Shown piece by piece: positions 10,399 to 21,607 of a stretch of 64,000 nucleotides of DNA; position 1 is the stretch's first letter; the number at the start of each line of letters is the position of its first letter. Origin of the DNA: Alternaria dauci (lineage: Eukaryota > Ascomycota > Dothideomycetes > Pleosporales > Pleosporaceae); NCBI RefSeq assembly GCF_042100115.1, contig NC_091279.1, positions 1,550,001 to 1,614,000 of the forward strand, in the 5' to 3' direction. The translations under genes were made by a program, and so were the position numbers. The notes below the pieces were generated by a model. The model made no database searches. It was not told where the DNA came from and saw only the letters and a program-made list of their open reading frames with translations.

Positions 10399-11685
10399 GG
10401 CTTGGGGGCTGGGTTGCGCAAGTGTTACGCCGTGGGCAGGATCTGCGTCAGTCCGAGGCGTGTGTGGATGGCGATAACTGTTCCTCGGTCGCGGGACGGT
10501 GCAGCGAGAGACGCGCGACACCCAATGGCTGCTCAGTGTCGTGGCGTGGGCGTGTTGTGAGAGGAGGGCGAGGTCGTGATTGCGTCAAAGGTGCGGTCTG
10601 AGTGGCCGGGGCGACGAGGGCGGGGAAGGCGCAAGTACCTGTCTTTTGGGGGCGCGAGGGCGCTGCTGCGTGCGGCCTGCCATGGTGGATATGAGCATTA
10701 CTCTAGATTCCATTGCACCAACTCTCATGAGGTTGAACCAAGGGCGCGACTGACCTATGCTCCGGTCTGGCGAATCAAATTCCAGCACGAGGATATATTC
10801 GCGGAGTTGATGCTTGGTTGGTGGGCTTCTAACGAGTCAACGAACCACAGCTAAGCAGGGACCCCAACGTTACTCAGATGCGCGGACAGTTCAGTACAGA
10901 GGCTGGCAAAGGGGAGCTGCAGTATATGGCAGCGGACGCAAGCTCCAGCTCCGTGTTCTGACGTAGCCTCTTCCAGAGAAGAAGATGCTGCCATCGCCAT
11001 TCCAGCCATGCTTATATGCGCAATATGCACGTCGCACCACATCTCTCTACAAGGCCCGACACGGTGACAGCACAGTAGCAACGCAATGTTCCTGCCGCCC
11101 CCGTCACATTTCAATCTCCATGCGGCGCAAGACTCGAGCGCATCGTAACCCATGCCCAGGCGGCACAGGCTACTAGGGCAGCACACTTCACAGGACGCAC
11201 CACGCTAGCCAGACAGACATGGTCCCGCCCCAGCTGGACGAGCATCCGACATGAGCATGCCATTGGCCACGACGCCGCTTTTTGATTGGCCTCGTAGACA
11301 CCAGACCATGCCAGCGATGAGTTGTTCGCCCTTTGATTCTCCCAACCGCGTCAGAGCATGCGAGCGTGCGTCATAAGACAATATGTCAAACGCTGACGGC
11401 ACAGGAATGAAGCGGACCTGGAAGCTTCATCGAGAGCGCTTGACGTGGCGGATGCATGCGAACCATCGGAACAAAGTTGGCACTAGCATACCAGCAGAGG
11501 TGGACATGTTCCGACCCCAATGCGCATTCAAAATGCGCATGACCATGCGAGACTGCGCGAACGGCATCTGCTTCTGAGCGCAACCGAATCAAACCGGTTA
11601 GCGCTGTCAAAGTGGCCAGTGCGTCCGAGCTTCACAAAAAGTTCGTCCTCGATTTTTCCCACTGCTTTTCCCTGTCAACGCCAAC
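10399..11685. promoter_or_regulatory. Divergent intergenic region HAP5 / FCF2
   Basis: About 1.3 kb separate the HAP5 start (minus) from the FCF2 start (plus), so both promoters and leaders must be here. The frame upstream of HAP5 stays open to about 10521 without an ATG and is not taken as coding. No other gene, tRNA or repeat is recognised. Confidence 0.4.
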
Positions 11686-12596
11686 ATGGAGTTGCCAACG
11701 CACCAGCCGCTCCTCGCCGAGGATACCGATGAGGATCTCTCGGATGAGCAGATACGGGAGCTGCTCAATGAAGCTGCTGTCCGTATGCGCGCAAAGGCAG
11801 CCACAGCGCCGCCCGTGAGCAAGCCGGATGCTCCGTTCAGACTGCCGAAGCTGCAGCCCGGTCACATTGCCGATACTTACGAAAAGACTGACGGCAACAT
11901 CACGCGCCTAGATCATTCCAAGCTCGTCGACAAGAAGCAGCAGGCTTTGGCTAACGGCATCAAGAAGATTGAGGATCCGCTCCAGATCAAGAAGCAGAAG
12001 CAAGAGGTACGTCCACGCCACACTCCATGCATACGCATGCCTGTGATGATATCTATCCCATATCTTTTAAGCTGAGCAGACTCGGGCGCCGTCTTGGTTG
12101 CCTTCCTGCACCACTGAGGCTCCATTAGTTCATAGTTACACTGAGGCACTACTTTGATTCAAGTTTCATTTGGCAAGTTGTCGGTGACCATGCTAACAAC
12201 TTTGTACAGGAGAAGAAGGCCACCGCTGGATCACAATGGTTCAACATGCCCAAGACCGACCTCACCCCCGAACTGCGCCGTGACCTGCAGCTTCTCAAGA
12301 TGCGGAATGTCCTTGACCCGAAGCGCCACTACAAGAAGGACAACAAGAAGGGCGACGTTCCCGCATTCTCCCAAGTGGGCACCATAATCGAAGGCGCCAC
12401 TGAGTTCTACAGCAGCCGTTTGAAGAACAAGGACCGCAAGCAGACCATGTTGGAGGAGGTCATCGCCCAGGAACAGAGCACTGGCCGATTCAAGCGAAAG
12501 TACGAGGATATCCAAACAGCCAAAGCGAGTGGCAAGAAGGCCCACTACAAGGCGTTGAAGGCAAAGCGAAACAAGGGCAAGGTCGTCAAGCCTTGA
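11686..12596 (+). CDS. FCF2: Pre-rRNA processing protein Fcf2
   Basis: Two exons (11686-12006 and 12210-12596) give 235 residues. The C-terminal half carries the Fcf2 domain: GSQWFNMPKTDLTPELRRDL, LLKMRNVLDPKRHYKKDN and a QVGTIIEG block, followed by a Lys-rich tail. In yeast Fcf2 is an essential nucleolar component of the small-subunit processome, needed for early pre-rRNA cleavages at A0-A2. The N-terminal part is acidic and helical (DEDLSDEQIRELLNEAAVRM), then Lys-rich. The 203-base intron, long for this window, begins GTACGT and ends TTTGTACAG with branch site TGCTAACAAC. It separates the acidic N-terminal half from the domain. The stop is 185 bases from the convergent purine nucleoside phosphorylase stop. 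Confidence 0.92.
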
Positions 12597-12781
12597 GATC
12601 TGCCTGGCCACAATCTGGCTCATCACGTGCCAGATTAGTTTGCGCTCTGGCCAACTTGATGGGCGGTATATTCTATTCTGAATATCGGGTTCACCTTCTT
12701 GGTGCTATGCCTGCCCGCGTTGCTCGCTGGGAAAGGCACACTGACGTCTGCTACTATAGCCACCCGCGCCTGCTACCCTTG

Positions 12782-14067
12782 CTATTGACTGTGGAGATCG
12801 GACACTATCTGCTTTACCAAAGCTTGCATGTCTTTGGCTGCCTCCCGTCCGGCCTCTAGCACCTCCTCGTGGTTTGCCTTGCCTTGACTTAGATGCTCGG
12901 TCAACTCAGCCCTGCTCATGGACTGAATTGCTGCATCTTTTCCGCGGGCGCCTGCCTCAAGAACGGCGACATTCGTTACTAGACTGAACGCAAGAATACG
13001 CATTCCAGCGTGTCTGGCGACGATGATTTCCGGTACAGTTGACATACCCACAACGTCAGCCCCCAGCGTACTGAGCATTCTGCATTCTGCGCGAGTCTCA
13101 TAACTTGATGACAGTTAGCATCTGTCTCATACCCATAGCGAAGTAGAGGGGAGGACAAAGACATGAATGACATACGTTGGTCCTGCCACAAATGCGTAAA
13201 CGCCCTCGTGGAGCTTTCGTTGCTGCTTGTCCAGTCCTAGTTTTGCCCAGGCCTTGTGCGTCCGCACCCTCAGGTCAAGGTCGTAGGCATCTGATAGAGG
13301 TGGGAAACGAACGCCAAACTCCTCTATGTTGGGGCCACGCAGAGGATGGATACCGACAAGACCAGCCATGTTGAGATGCTAAGCACGGTCAGAATAGGCT
13401 CAACGTCGTTAGGGTAGTACGTACGTCGTTCAAGCATACAATGTCTCCTACGCGGTAAGTCTGGTTAAGACCACCGGCTGCGTTTGTGACTTCACCCTTG
13501 GTCAGCTACTCGATTCCGTCCGTTGCTCGGTATCTCATCATACCGATCATGGTCTCGACACCGAGTAGTTTGCACACTCGAGTGGCGAATGTGACTAGGT
13601 CCATCGAATGTCCTTCATAGAAACTGAACGCATCAATATCACTATTACGAAACAAAGTCTCTCGATGTTTTGGTGACTCACTGTGCTCGGCCAACAAGAA
13701 GCGCGATAGGTGTCTTCTGGGGTCCGATCTGCCCAAACACAAACTTTCCAGCATGTCCTACAACTGAACAAACATGTCAGTACCCCGCAGCTTGTGCCAT
13801 CCCGAGAATCACTTCTTCGGCGACAGCATGTTTCCGTGTCCACCACTTACCAGTACTCTTTGGAAAGTTGGGAATCGTTCCGTATGCCAGTTCGACTTTT
13901 GGCTCTGATTCAATCGTCTCGGCAAGTCCACCCAGTCCAGAGCCACATACGATGGCAACCTTGGGATATTGCAGGGCTTCTGGCAATTGTGAGCGTACGT
14001 ATTTGGCCGTTTCCGTAGCGCGGGCATAGGCGTTGGGCGCAGCAGCCATGTCTGAAACAGTCTCCAT
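12782..14067 (-). CDS. PNP1: Purine nucleoside phosphorylase
   Basis: Six exons (13851-14067, 13682-13763, 13544-13623, 13425-13489, 13176-13378, 12782-13103) give 322 residues. The enzyme phosphorolyses inosine and guanosine to the free base and ribose 1-phosphate. The trimeric PNP family blocks are all present: CGSGLGGL (phosphate loop), [37 protein letters not shown] (purine-site Glu), [12 protein letters not shown] and FSLVTN (Asn). The first ATG in frame is at 14067. Five introns of 87, 58, 54, 46 and 72 bases were placed by phase. The third joins ...VETMI to VTNAAGG through the acceptor GGTGAAG, which is the only one that keeps the conserved block. The gene starts 243 bases from the divergent uS10m gene. 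Confidence 0.93.
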
Positions 14068-14310
14068 CTTGATTGCTGTGGTGTTTACCGGAACAGAGTG
14101 AAAGTGAGGAAGTTTAGAGTGCAATCCGGTATCTAAAGAAATAGTCTGCCTTGTACATGTGACACTTTCAAACGGTACGACTAGGGTACAGAGGGAAGGC
14201 GGCGGCCAATTCCGATGTTGCCAAGACAGTAAGCGGAATTGTGACTAGCGCCGTCAGCCCTCTGGGAAGAAGTTCGATGGTTGGAGGCAGTGAGTGCGAC
14301 GATATCAAGA
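14068..14310. promoter_or_regulatory. Short divergent promoter PNP1 / uS10m
   Basis: Only 243 bases separate the two start codons, so both transcripts must be driven from this segment and the 5' leaders are short. No recognised binding site stands out by eye. Confidence 0.5.
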
Positions 14311-15527
14311 ATGGCCGCCCCACGATGTACGCGCTCCTTCCTGGGGCCGGTAAAGAGGGCAAAGGTATTTTTATTGCAACCACACTGCTAGAAGAGGGAT
14401 TCTTGGTTACTAATGCGCTGCACAGATTGCCCACGCTCCCCGACCATGCACACAGACTTTCTCGCGGGCGAAGAGCGGAAGAGCAGAGGAAGACAACGAG
14501 AGGGATTCACGGGACGAGAGAGATGTCAAGCTTATGGATCAATTGAAGATGGACCTGGAGAGCAGTGCCATGCCACTTGATCAGCGGTTGCAGGATGCCG
14601 GGATAAGTTCAGAGGAATTCAAGACGTATGCTATGCAGAACACACAGGAATAGCAAAGTAAGAGGCTGCTAACGACTCGGCAGTCTGTACGCAAGTCAGC
14701 AAAAAGTCAATCAACGCCAAGACGAGTGGGAGCCCAAGACGCGCGAAGACGCACAACGGCGGTGGAAAGAACTACAAAACACACCTGATCACTTGGGTCT
14801 GCTGAAAGTGTACAAGCGCGCTGGTTTGGAACCTATCAAGCTGGCAAAGTCAGTCTCCCTTCCCGAATCCCCAGTTCCAGACCTGCAGTCTTCTAACAAT
14901 GGCTTCAGGGAAAACAACATCACTCTCCCCACCGACGAACCACCGCTCGATCCCAAAACCGCAGAAGCCCTCGAAGCCCTCCGAACACCCATAAACGTCC
15001 GTGCCGTACATCTTCGCCCCTTGCGTCGCACCCCCGAATACGGCGTACCAACCTGCGACCTCCAACTACGTACCTACAATGTCCGCAACCTTCTCCTCTT
15101 CGCCGACTTTGCCGTTCGCGCAGCATACTACATGGGTCTCTGCGCGCGAGGTCCCGTTCCCCTCCCAAGGATAACAGAGCGCTGGACCGTACCCCGCTCC
15201 AACTTCATTTTCAAGAAGTCGCAAGAAAACTTTGAGCGTATCACCATGCGCCGACTTATCCAGATCCAAGATGGGCATCCGGACGTGGTGAAGGCATGGT
15301 TGGCGTTTCTGCAGAAGCACCAGTATCACGGTGTGGGTATGAAGGCGAATATCTGGGAGTATGAGAGTTTGGAGGACGCAACAAGGGCTGGGTATGAGCT
15401 CAGGGAGGGCGACTACAGTAGGAGGAGGGAGGGCAAAGTCATGGATAAGGTGGCGGAGATTTTGCAGAGGGATGGTTTCAAGGAAGCGATGAAAAATCAC
15501 AAAGACAAGGCGGAGATGAGGCCGTAG
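14311..15527 (+). CDS. RSM10: Mitochondrial small ribosomal subunit protein uS10m (Rsm10)
   Basis: Three exons (14311-14349, 14426-14625, 14684-15527) give 360 residues. The first exon codes for MAAPRCTRSFLGP, a short basic presequence start. It joins in phase to an exon beginning IAHAPRPCTQTFSRAK, together a plausible mitochondrial targeting peptide. The S10 domain starts at about residue 183: NVRAVHLRPLRRTPEYGVPT, LQLRTYNVRNLLLFADFAV, then RITERWTVPRSNFIFKKSQE and FERITMRRLIQIQDGHPDVV. The region between the presequence and the S10 domain (about 150 residues, helical and charged) is longer than in yeast Rsm10, as common in filamentous fungi. Introns are 76 and 58 bases; branch sites TTACTAATG and GCTAACGAC are visible. 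The first two exons lie upstream of the long open frame and are easily missed. Confidence 0.88.
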
Positions 15528-15694
15528 GACGGTTGACTCGAATGATGTTACGTGGGATGCACTAGAGGTCTTGCACGGATGCAGCAGTGTACAAATACAT
15601 GTATAGAGACAGAACCTTGTTTCAAAGGAGAGATTGCATGTCCATTGCTTTCAAACATTGGGCACGTTATGTCTACAACAGCGTACTACCAACT

Positions 15695-18214
15695 TCACCA
15701 CCCGTCCGCCTCCTCCCCAGCATACCTTCCATCGGCTAGCAACAACTCCAGCATGGCATCCAACAACCCCTTGTGCATGCCTCTCCCTTGCAGCGCCCTG
15801 ACTTTGTTCAGCACCGGCTCTCCGTTGTTGACGCAATTCCAGTAGTCCCACTTCTTATCCAGTTCAATCCACGCCTTGTCGATGATGTCCCAGAGCTTGG
15901 GATTTGGATCGAGAACATCGAGTTGTGGGCCTGACGAAGAAGCCGAGGAATGTGACGAAGAAGACATGAGTTCGACATGGATAGTGTGCGAGGTCGGCAC
16001 TGCATCAAGCGTAATGAGCGTACCGTTACTTTCCTGAGCAATCTTGTGCGAAAGGACCTTTGCATGTTTCTTCGTAGTAGGGGAAGTTGTGACGCAGCGT
16101 ATCTCTGTACCCTTCTTGGGTGTGTGAGCCAGTAAGCGGATCTTCCAAGACCGGTTCTTGGGGATGGCGTGGTTTTCAGGCGTGGTGGGGCCAATTTTTA
16201 TGACACCAGTAGATTGCTTGTAGGTAATGGGCGTATGTGCGAAGCGCACGGTATCATCGGCTGATTCTTGGCCTTCGTCGTCAATGATGGAAAAGCCGCC
16301 GTCGTCAACAAGGTGACCTGTGCCATCGTCTTCGATGAGCGTGAAAGACCCGTCTGCGCCTACGGCAAGGAGGATTTCCAGACCCTCTGGATTGGGAGAA
16401 CCGGATTTGGGTCGGTAGGCTGCGTCGAGAGGGATTATGGATCCTTCTTTTGCGAGCACGGGGACGAACTGTAAGGGACGGTGGACGGTGAGTTCGCCGG
16501 CACGGTTGTATACAATGCCTGTAAAGATGTCGACGTAGCGGCCTTCTGGAAGCCATAGCTTCTCAGCACCAAGATGCGTGGTTTGGTCGCGTGGCTGGGT
16601 GATGGGGGCAACAATCATCTCAGAGCCAAAGCGGAACTGGTTGGGCACATTGTACGCCTCGTCAGCCTCGGGATAGTCCCAGTACATGGGCTGAATAAGC
16701 GGTTCATCATCAGACGCACTCCTGGCGTTCATCGTGTACAAATATGGGATGAGGCGGTGGCGGAAACGTAGCGTATCTTCTACGATGACACGTGCCTCTT
16801 CGTTGAAGCGCCAGGGCTCGCGCGTGTTGAAAGGATTGTTGTCTGAGTGTAGGCGCAGGATGGGGGACCAGCAACCCAGCTGTACCCATCGCGTGTATAG
16901 CTCGTCATTCTTGTAGCCGTGTGTATGGCCACCAATGTCGTTGCTCCACCAACCATACCCAATGTTCGACGCAGTTGCTGTGAACTCGGGCTGGAAGTGC
17001 AGACTGTCCCAGGTGATGATGGCGTCGCCAGAAAAGCCAATCTGGTAGCGTTGTGCTCCTGGGCCGCCAAATCGGGATAGGATCAGAGGACGCTGAGAAC
17101 CACGGCCATTGTCGAGGAAGTGGAAGTGATTAAGCACCCAGAGAGGGTCGACTCCAGGGATCTTGGATGTGTTGCCTTGCTGCCAATCCACCCACCAGAA
17201 ATCTACACCTCGCTCCTCATGCTCGTGGTGTACGATGTCGAAGTATGCGTCCATGAACTTCTTGTCTGTGCAGTCAAAGGGAATTGTCTGCTTAGACTGT
17301 GGGTCGATCCCAAGGTATTTGGCGACTTTGGGGTATTGGTCTTCGTGCGGCCGGAAGCCATCTGCTGGATGGAGGTTAAGCGTCAACCTCATGCCGCGAT
17401 GGTGCAGCTTCTTCATAAAGGCGTCGGGATCGGGGAAGAGCTTCTTGTTCCATGTGTATCCAGTCCAGCCATTGACGCCACCAGGCAGGTCCCATACCAG
17501 GTGCCAGTCCATGTCCACGACTGCCACGTTCATGGGTACGTCATCCCTGTCGAAGTGGTCGTGCAGGTCGAGATATTCCTTCTCGTCATATGCGTGGTAC
17601 CGACTCCACCAGTTGCCCATGGCGTATCGTGGCAGGAGAGGCTGGCTTCCTGACACGGCGTAAAAGGCGCGCATGGCTTCCCGATAGTCGCGGCCATACA
17701 TGAAGATGTACTGGTCGGTCCTATCACCGCTCGTGCGTCCTGCAATCCACCCGTTGTCTTCAAAGAGCATGGACTTGGTGTCGTCCAACAGCGCCATGCC
17801 CTCTCTGGACAGCACACCAGGGCCCAGGTTGGCCCTGCCATTTACGCCATCGAGTGTACGAGTTGTGCCGCCCAGATTGGAGAGGGGCTGCCCATAAGTC
17901 CATGTTCCCGTCACGCTGCCCTTGAGATGGATCTTGAAGCCGTCGGCAGTGAACTTTTGCTTGTCGTATACCACGTGGAAGCGCTTGGTGACGATTTCGA
18001 TGCCGTGACCGCGATCCCAGACATAGAAGTCAGGCACGGCTAGCTTGCGGTTGATGGCGAAGGTGCTTGCGCGGTCTTCGAAGCGCCCGTCTTCGGCCCA
18101 CTCGAAGCGGAGCAGACCATCGGTGAGGATGGTGAAGCGGTATCTGTCGCCGGCAACAATGGCGTCCGGGTGCGCGACCGGGCGCGTCTTGAAGTCATAG
18201 CGCGCTTTCGTCAT
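15695..18214 (-). CDS. GH31 family alpha-glucosidase, probably intracellular
   Basis: A single exon of 840 codons from ATG 18214. The frame continues upstream to about 18304 but only with a TTG start, so ATG 18214 (MTKARYDFKT) is chosen. The product is a glycoside hydrolase family 31 enzyme releasing alpha-linked glucose by a retaining mechanism. The catalytic nucleophile is the Asp in FWWVDWQQG (about residue 343) and the acid/base the Asp in FSGDAIITW (about residue 397). Other family blocks are PRYAMGNWWSRYHAYDEKEY, AVVDMDWH, LHPADG, LSRFGGPGAQRY and SNDIGGHTHG. The N-terminal beta-sandwich (residues 1-200) and C-terminal beta domains are present. No signal peptide is visible, which argues against a secreted enzyme. 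Substrate specificity (maltose, nigerose, glycan glucose) cannot be told from sequence alone. Confidence 0.93.
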   Translation of the reverse strand: MTKARYDFKTRPVAHPDAIVAGDRYRFTILTDGLLRFEWAEDGRFEDRASTFAINRKLAVPDFYVWDRGHGIEIVTKRFHVVYDKQKFTADGFKIHLKGSVTGTWTYGQPLSNLGGTTRTLDGVNGRANLGPGVLSREGMALLDDTKSMLFEDNGWIAGRTSGDRTDQYIFMYGRDYREAMRAFYAVSGSQPLLPRYAMGNWWSRYHAYDEKEYLDLHDHFDRDDVPMNVAVVDMDWHLVWDLPGGVNGWTGYTWNKKLFPDPDAFMKKLHHRGMRLTLNLHPADGFRPHEDQYPKVAKYLGIDPQSKQTIPFDCTDKKFMDAYFDIVHHEHEERGVDFWWVDWQQGNTSKIPGVDPLWVLNHFHFLDNGRGSQRPLILSRFGGPGAQRYQIGFSGDAIITWDSLHFQPEFTATASNIGYGWWSNDIGGHTHGYKNDELYTRWVQLGCWSPILRLHSDNNPFNTREPWRFNEEARVIVEDTLRFRHRLIPYLYTMNARSASDDEPLIQPMYWDYPEADEAYNVPNQFRFGSEMIVAPITQPRDQTTHLGAEKLWLPEGRYVDIFTGIVYNRAGELTVHRPLQFVPVLAKEGSIIPLDAAYRPKSGSPNPEGLEILLAVGADGSFTLIEDDGTGHLVDDGGFSIIDDEGQESADDTVRFAHTPITYKQSTGVIKIGPTTPENHAIPKNRSWKIRLLAHTPKKGTEIRCVTTSPTTKKHAKVLSHKIAQESNGTLITLDAVPTSHTIHVELMSSSSHSSASSSGPQLDVLDPNPKLWDIIDKAWIELDKKWDYWNCVNNGEPVLNKVRALQGRGMHKGLLDAMLELLLADGRYAGEEADGW

Positions 18215-18866
18215 GGCTCGGTGTGAAGGAGACAGCACAGTGTCAGAGTAAGGCGTCTTGTGTACGCGCTCGAGGAGCGTCGTAGCATTGCGGGGCGCAG
18301 CCAAACGCCGGCGGCGTCATTCGTCTTAAGCACGTCCGTCTGGGGAAGGGACCGTGTGCCTGACTAAAGCTCCATGGCTCCACGCGCGTGACCTCGGCTG
18401 GGTGAAAACTAGACCTGTCAAGTAAGACGCCGACAGGGCAAGTCAGCCGACTGCTCAAAATCGGCCCTGCTACCCCCAGACGGCACACCAAGGCCATGGC
18501 AAACGACTGGGGAACAGGGCACACGATGATGGTGTTACCAAATCAAAGGGTCGAGTGGGCACGCGACGGCGTCACTTGAGCTTGGAGAGACCAACAGCAT
18601 CGCACCGCATACGACGACACACCTGCACCCTGAACCGGCCGGATGACAGCCACTTGACTTGCGAAATATTGAATCGTCAAACACTACAGCAGCTCGGGTC
18701 ATCATTACGTCCCTGAGCATTTGCAAAATCGGCAGGTCGATTGTGACGTTAATGGCAACAGTTGCATGCACTATTCCAAACGCTACTTGTACATGCCTCA
18801 GGTTGAGAGTACCAGTCTGGGCAATTGCTCCATCGGTATAGCATATTCATGGGTGCCTATTCTCTC
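18215..18866. other. Intergenic upstream of the GH31 gene
   Basis: This region contains the GH31 gene upstream region and the 3' flank of the MFS gene. No frame with a recognisable domain, no RNA gene and no repeat is seen. Confidence 0.4.
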
Positions 18867-20809
18867 CTACACATTCTCTCGATGAACCTTCTTCTCTTTC
18901 TCACCCAACGATCCTTCCATGCCCGCAAGGCTGCTCTTCCTCCTCTTCTCGTCTCTTTGATGTCGGCTCTGGTCGAGACTTTGCGCAAACTTCGACTTGG
19001 CTCTGATGTCCGGACCTTTCCAATACACAATGTAAATCGGAATCGTGACCACGAAAGCAAGACAAGCAAGGATCGTTGAAGCGTACTGCAAGGGTCGTCC
19101 AGGAATATTCTTATATAGAGGTGTGGAGTAAAGGGAAGCGATACCGGCGAGAGCGTCACGAGCAAGATCGTTACCACCAGTTGCCGAGGAAGCGTATGGG
19201 CCATATGCAGCGGTTTGGTAATCGATTGAGGATTGATAGATGGCGTACTAGAGAGCGTCAGAAAATGCACAGCCAAGGTAAGTTCAAAGTCTTACATTTG
19301 CCATGCCAACCATTGCCGAAAAGATCATTGGCACGATCCAGGGAATGCCATAATCCGGTCCCAGTGACGTCCAGGCGAATCCAAACATGCCCAAAGTCTC
19401 CAGTGGTGCAAGAAACAGCAACCACCAAAGTCGGGCCTCGGGTGCAACAGACCCTGGGTTTTCTCGGCGCTTCTTCCGGAACTTGATAATCGATGGCATG
19501 TACGAAGCGTAAGCCAGGAAGTAGCTGAGCAAGATGGGTATAAAGGCAAGACCAGCGCCGACGGTACCAAAGCCCCATTGTTCATAGACGGGCCCAAAAG
19601 ACTCCAGGAATGTAAATATCAAAGCATCACTAAAGCCGCTGAGGAGGGACAGCCACAAGACGATTGGTTCGGTGAAGAACATGTAGAATGGTCTACTTCT
19701 TCATTAGCACTAGGGCCGCCATGCCTTGAACACTCTACATACCTCCAGAAGATAGTGCCGACCTCTTTGAGGCTCATTTTGTGACCCCCTCTGATTTCAT
19801 TTGGACCATAGATGTTCGCATCTTCACCCGTCTTACGTCGTTTCTTGGCCTCACGGTCCAGTAGGATTGTCGAGCGAGTTTCGGGATTGCAGAGAAAGTG
19901 GACAGCCTGTACGAAGCCTCCGATGATGAGCTGGACCCAGAATATCCACTCGACCGATTTGTACCTGAACAACTGAGTCAGCACTTGTCTTTGATAGTTT
20001 TCAATGACTTCCTCACTCTTCTACAAAGGCTCCGATAATTGCGCCGACGACAGATCCGCCAACCGACGACAGAACTAGGAATGCAACAGCAAACTCTTGT
20101 TCATCTGGCTCCCACATATCGGCGAGAACACCAAGTGTCACAGATCCACCGGCCGTTGATAGTCCCCCAAGCGTTCGACATACCACATACGTAGCATAGT
20201 TCTTCGACAAGGCGCATGGAATCTGCCATAGATTGACAAGGAACAAGCTGAGTTGTTGGATAGGCCATCGACCATACTCTTCTGACCAAGGAGCCCAAAG
20301 CTCACAGCCGATACCGTAGGCGATCAAAAAAGCTGCCTGTGGGACGCGAGCTGCTTGCTCACTGACGCCATGATGTTCGGATACAGCGCTGACGGCATGC
20401 GAATACATGGAGGCATTCGTATTGATACTGATTTGAATGAAGAAGACTACAATGAGGATCTGCCTATCATGGAAGTATCATTAGCACAATATTACAACCA
20501 TCGAGACTTGGACGAAGCGACCACACATGGTTGTTGGGTCAAACAGCCTCCCGAGATGCCCCGCCACGGTGCTCGTAACTAACGGCAAAGTGGCACTTGA
20601 ATAAGAAACACAAGCTCAACTCACCATTTGCGCCAAGTCGGAAAAGAGTATCCAAGCTTGTCCCAAGCATCGCTGTCCTGAAGCTCGACCTTGTCGTCTT
20701 TGATGATTCGGTCCGTCTTCTCTTGATCCATCTTTTCGCCTTGACCATAATTGGGGTCGCGCTCTGTGTCAGGCACAGCAGTCGCTTTGCCTGCTTGTAC
20801 AGTAGCCAT
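18867..20809 (-). CDS. MFS transporter, DHA1 drug/polyamine exporter type
   Basis: Five exons (20625-20809, 20017-20463, 19743-19964, 19296-19692, 18867-19247) give 543 residues. It is a 12-helix major facilitator with a 60-residue acidic cytosolic N-terminus. Family features are the helix start QILIVVFFIQISIN, CELWAPWSEEYGRWP, VCRTLGGLSTAGGSVTLGVL followed by ADMWEPDEQ, and the MFFTEPIVLWLSLLSGFSDA helix. Sequences of this kind in fungi are annotated as multidrug or polyamine exporters of the plasma membrane; the real substrate cannot be told. Intron 1 is 161 bases; the others are 52, 50 and 48. The donor of intron 2 (GTGAGG after GAAGA) is set by phase. The C-terminal tail is long and Lys-rich (KRRKSSLAGMEGSLGEKEKK). 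No biosynthetic cluster lies beside it. Confidence 0.87.
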
Positions 20810-21607
20810 TTCAAAGCTCGTGGTTACTCTGTATGGTTACTCTGTAAGAAGTAGAAAGAAGGGTATGACATGCTTGACACAAAGAGGAGGAAGGACATAT
20901 ACATCACCCTTTCTCGCTCACAAAGCCTACATTCCTTTGCCTTTCGCTCTTTCCCATACGACATTAGGCTACCTACTGCACCCTGCCTCTGATGTCAAGA
21001 GCCGGCGGGCTCCATCTGCAGTATGCTTTCTCCTCCAATGTGAGGCTTATTACTCGCAGCCAAGGGCTTGTCTTTATACACAGCCAAGAAAAACCAACGG
21101 ATCGCGGGGTACATAAGGTGCATCGACCGATGATGGTAAAAAGGATGTGCGATACGTTTCCCATGTTTGGTCGGTGGGCATGTTGGGCCAAGAGGAAGGA
21201 TGAGGCATGGCGTCATAGGCGTTCCGTATGGTGCTGCTATACGGCGCTGACCAGGAGCTCGGATCCTGCTGCAAGCATCCCTGTGCGAACTGCATGTAAA
21301 ATACAAACTGACCTCGTACATCCCTATTAAGACTCAAGCTTGACCTTGCGTTACAGTGTGCCTGGTGCGGTGCTTGAGACTGGAACATGGGCATGATGTC
21401 ATGCGTTGCAAGACGTGATACCTAGGTATGCTGGGGGATGACGGTCGACGCGACGCTGAAGCTCAACAGGGTAGGAGTAAGCCATAACATCGACGTTATG
21501 ATCAGTCCAGCATACACACAGTTGTAGAACAAATCAATATCATGATCATCGCTAACGGCTCATTCGCCGTTGAACAGCCGGACCGTACCTTTCATCGTCA
21601 TGCGTCG
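20810..21607. other. Intergenic between MFS and patatin-like genes
   Basis: The stretch holds the upstream region of the MFS gene and the 3' flank of the patatin gene. Overlapping short frames at 20973-21394 on both strands are of similar length and show no domain. Confidence 0.4.

Noticed and set aside
10051..10560. 169-codon plus-strand frame across the HAP5 5' end
   Set aside because: Antisense to HAP5 exons and introns, Ala/Val-rich, no domain.
17120..17653. 177-codon plus-strand frame inside the GH31 gene
   Set aside because: Antisense shadow of the conserved alpha-glucosidase frame.
18215..18304. 30-codon upstream extension of the GH31 frame
   Set aside because: It begins at TTG, has no Met and no signal peptide; ATG 18214 is preferred.
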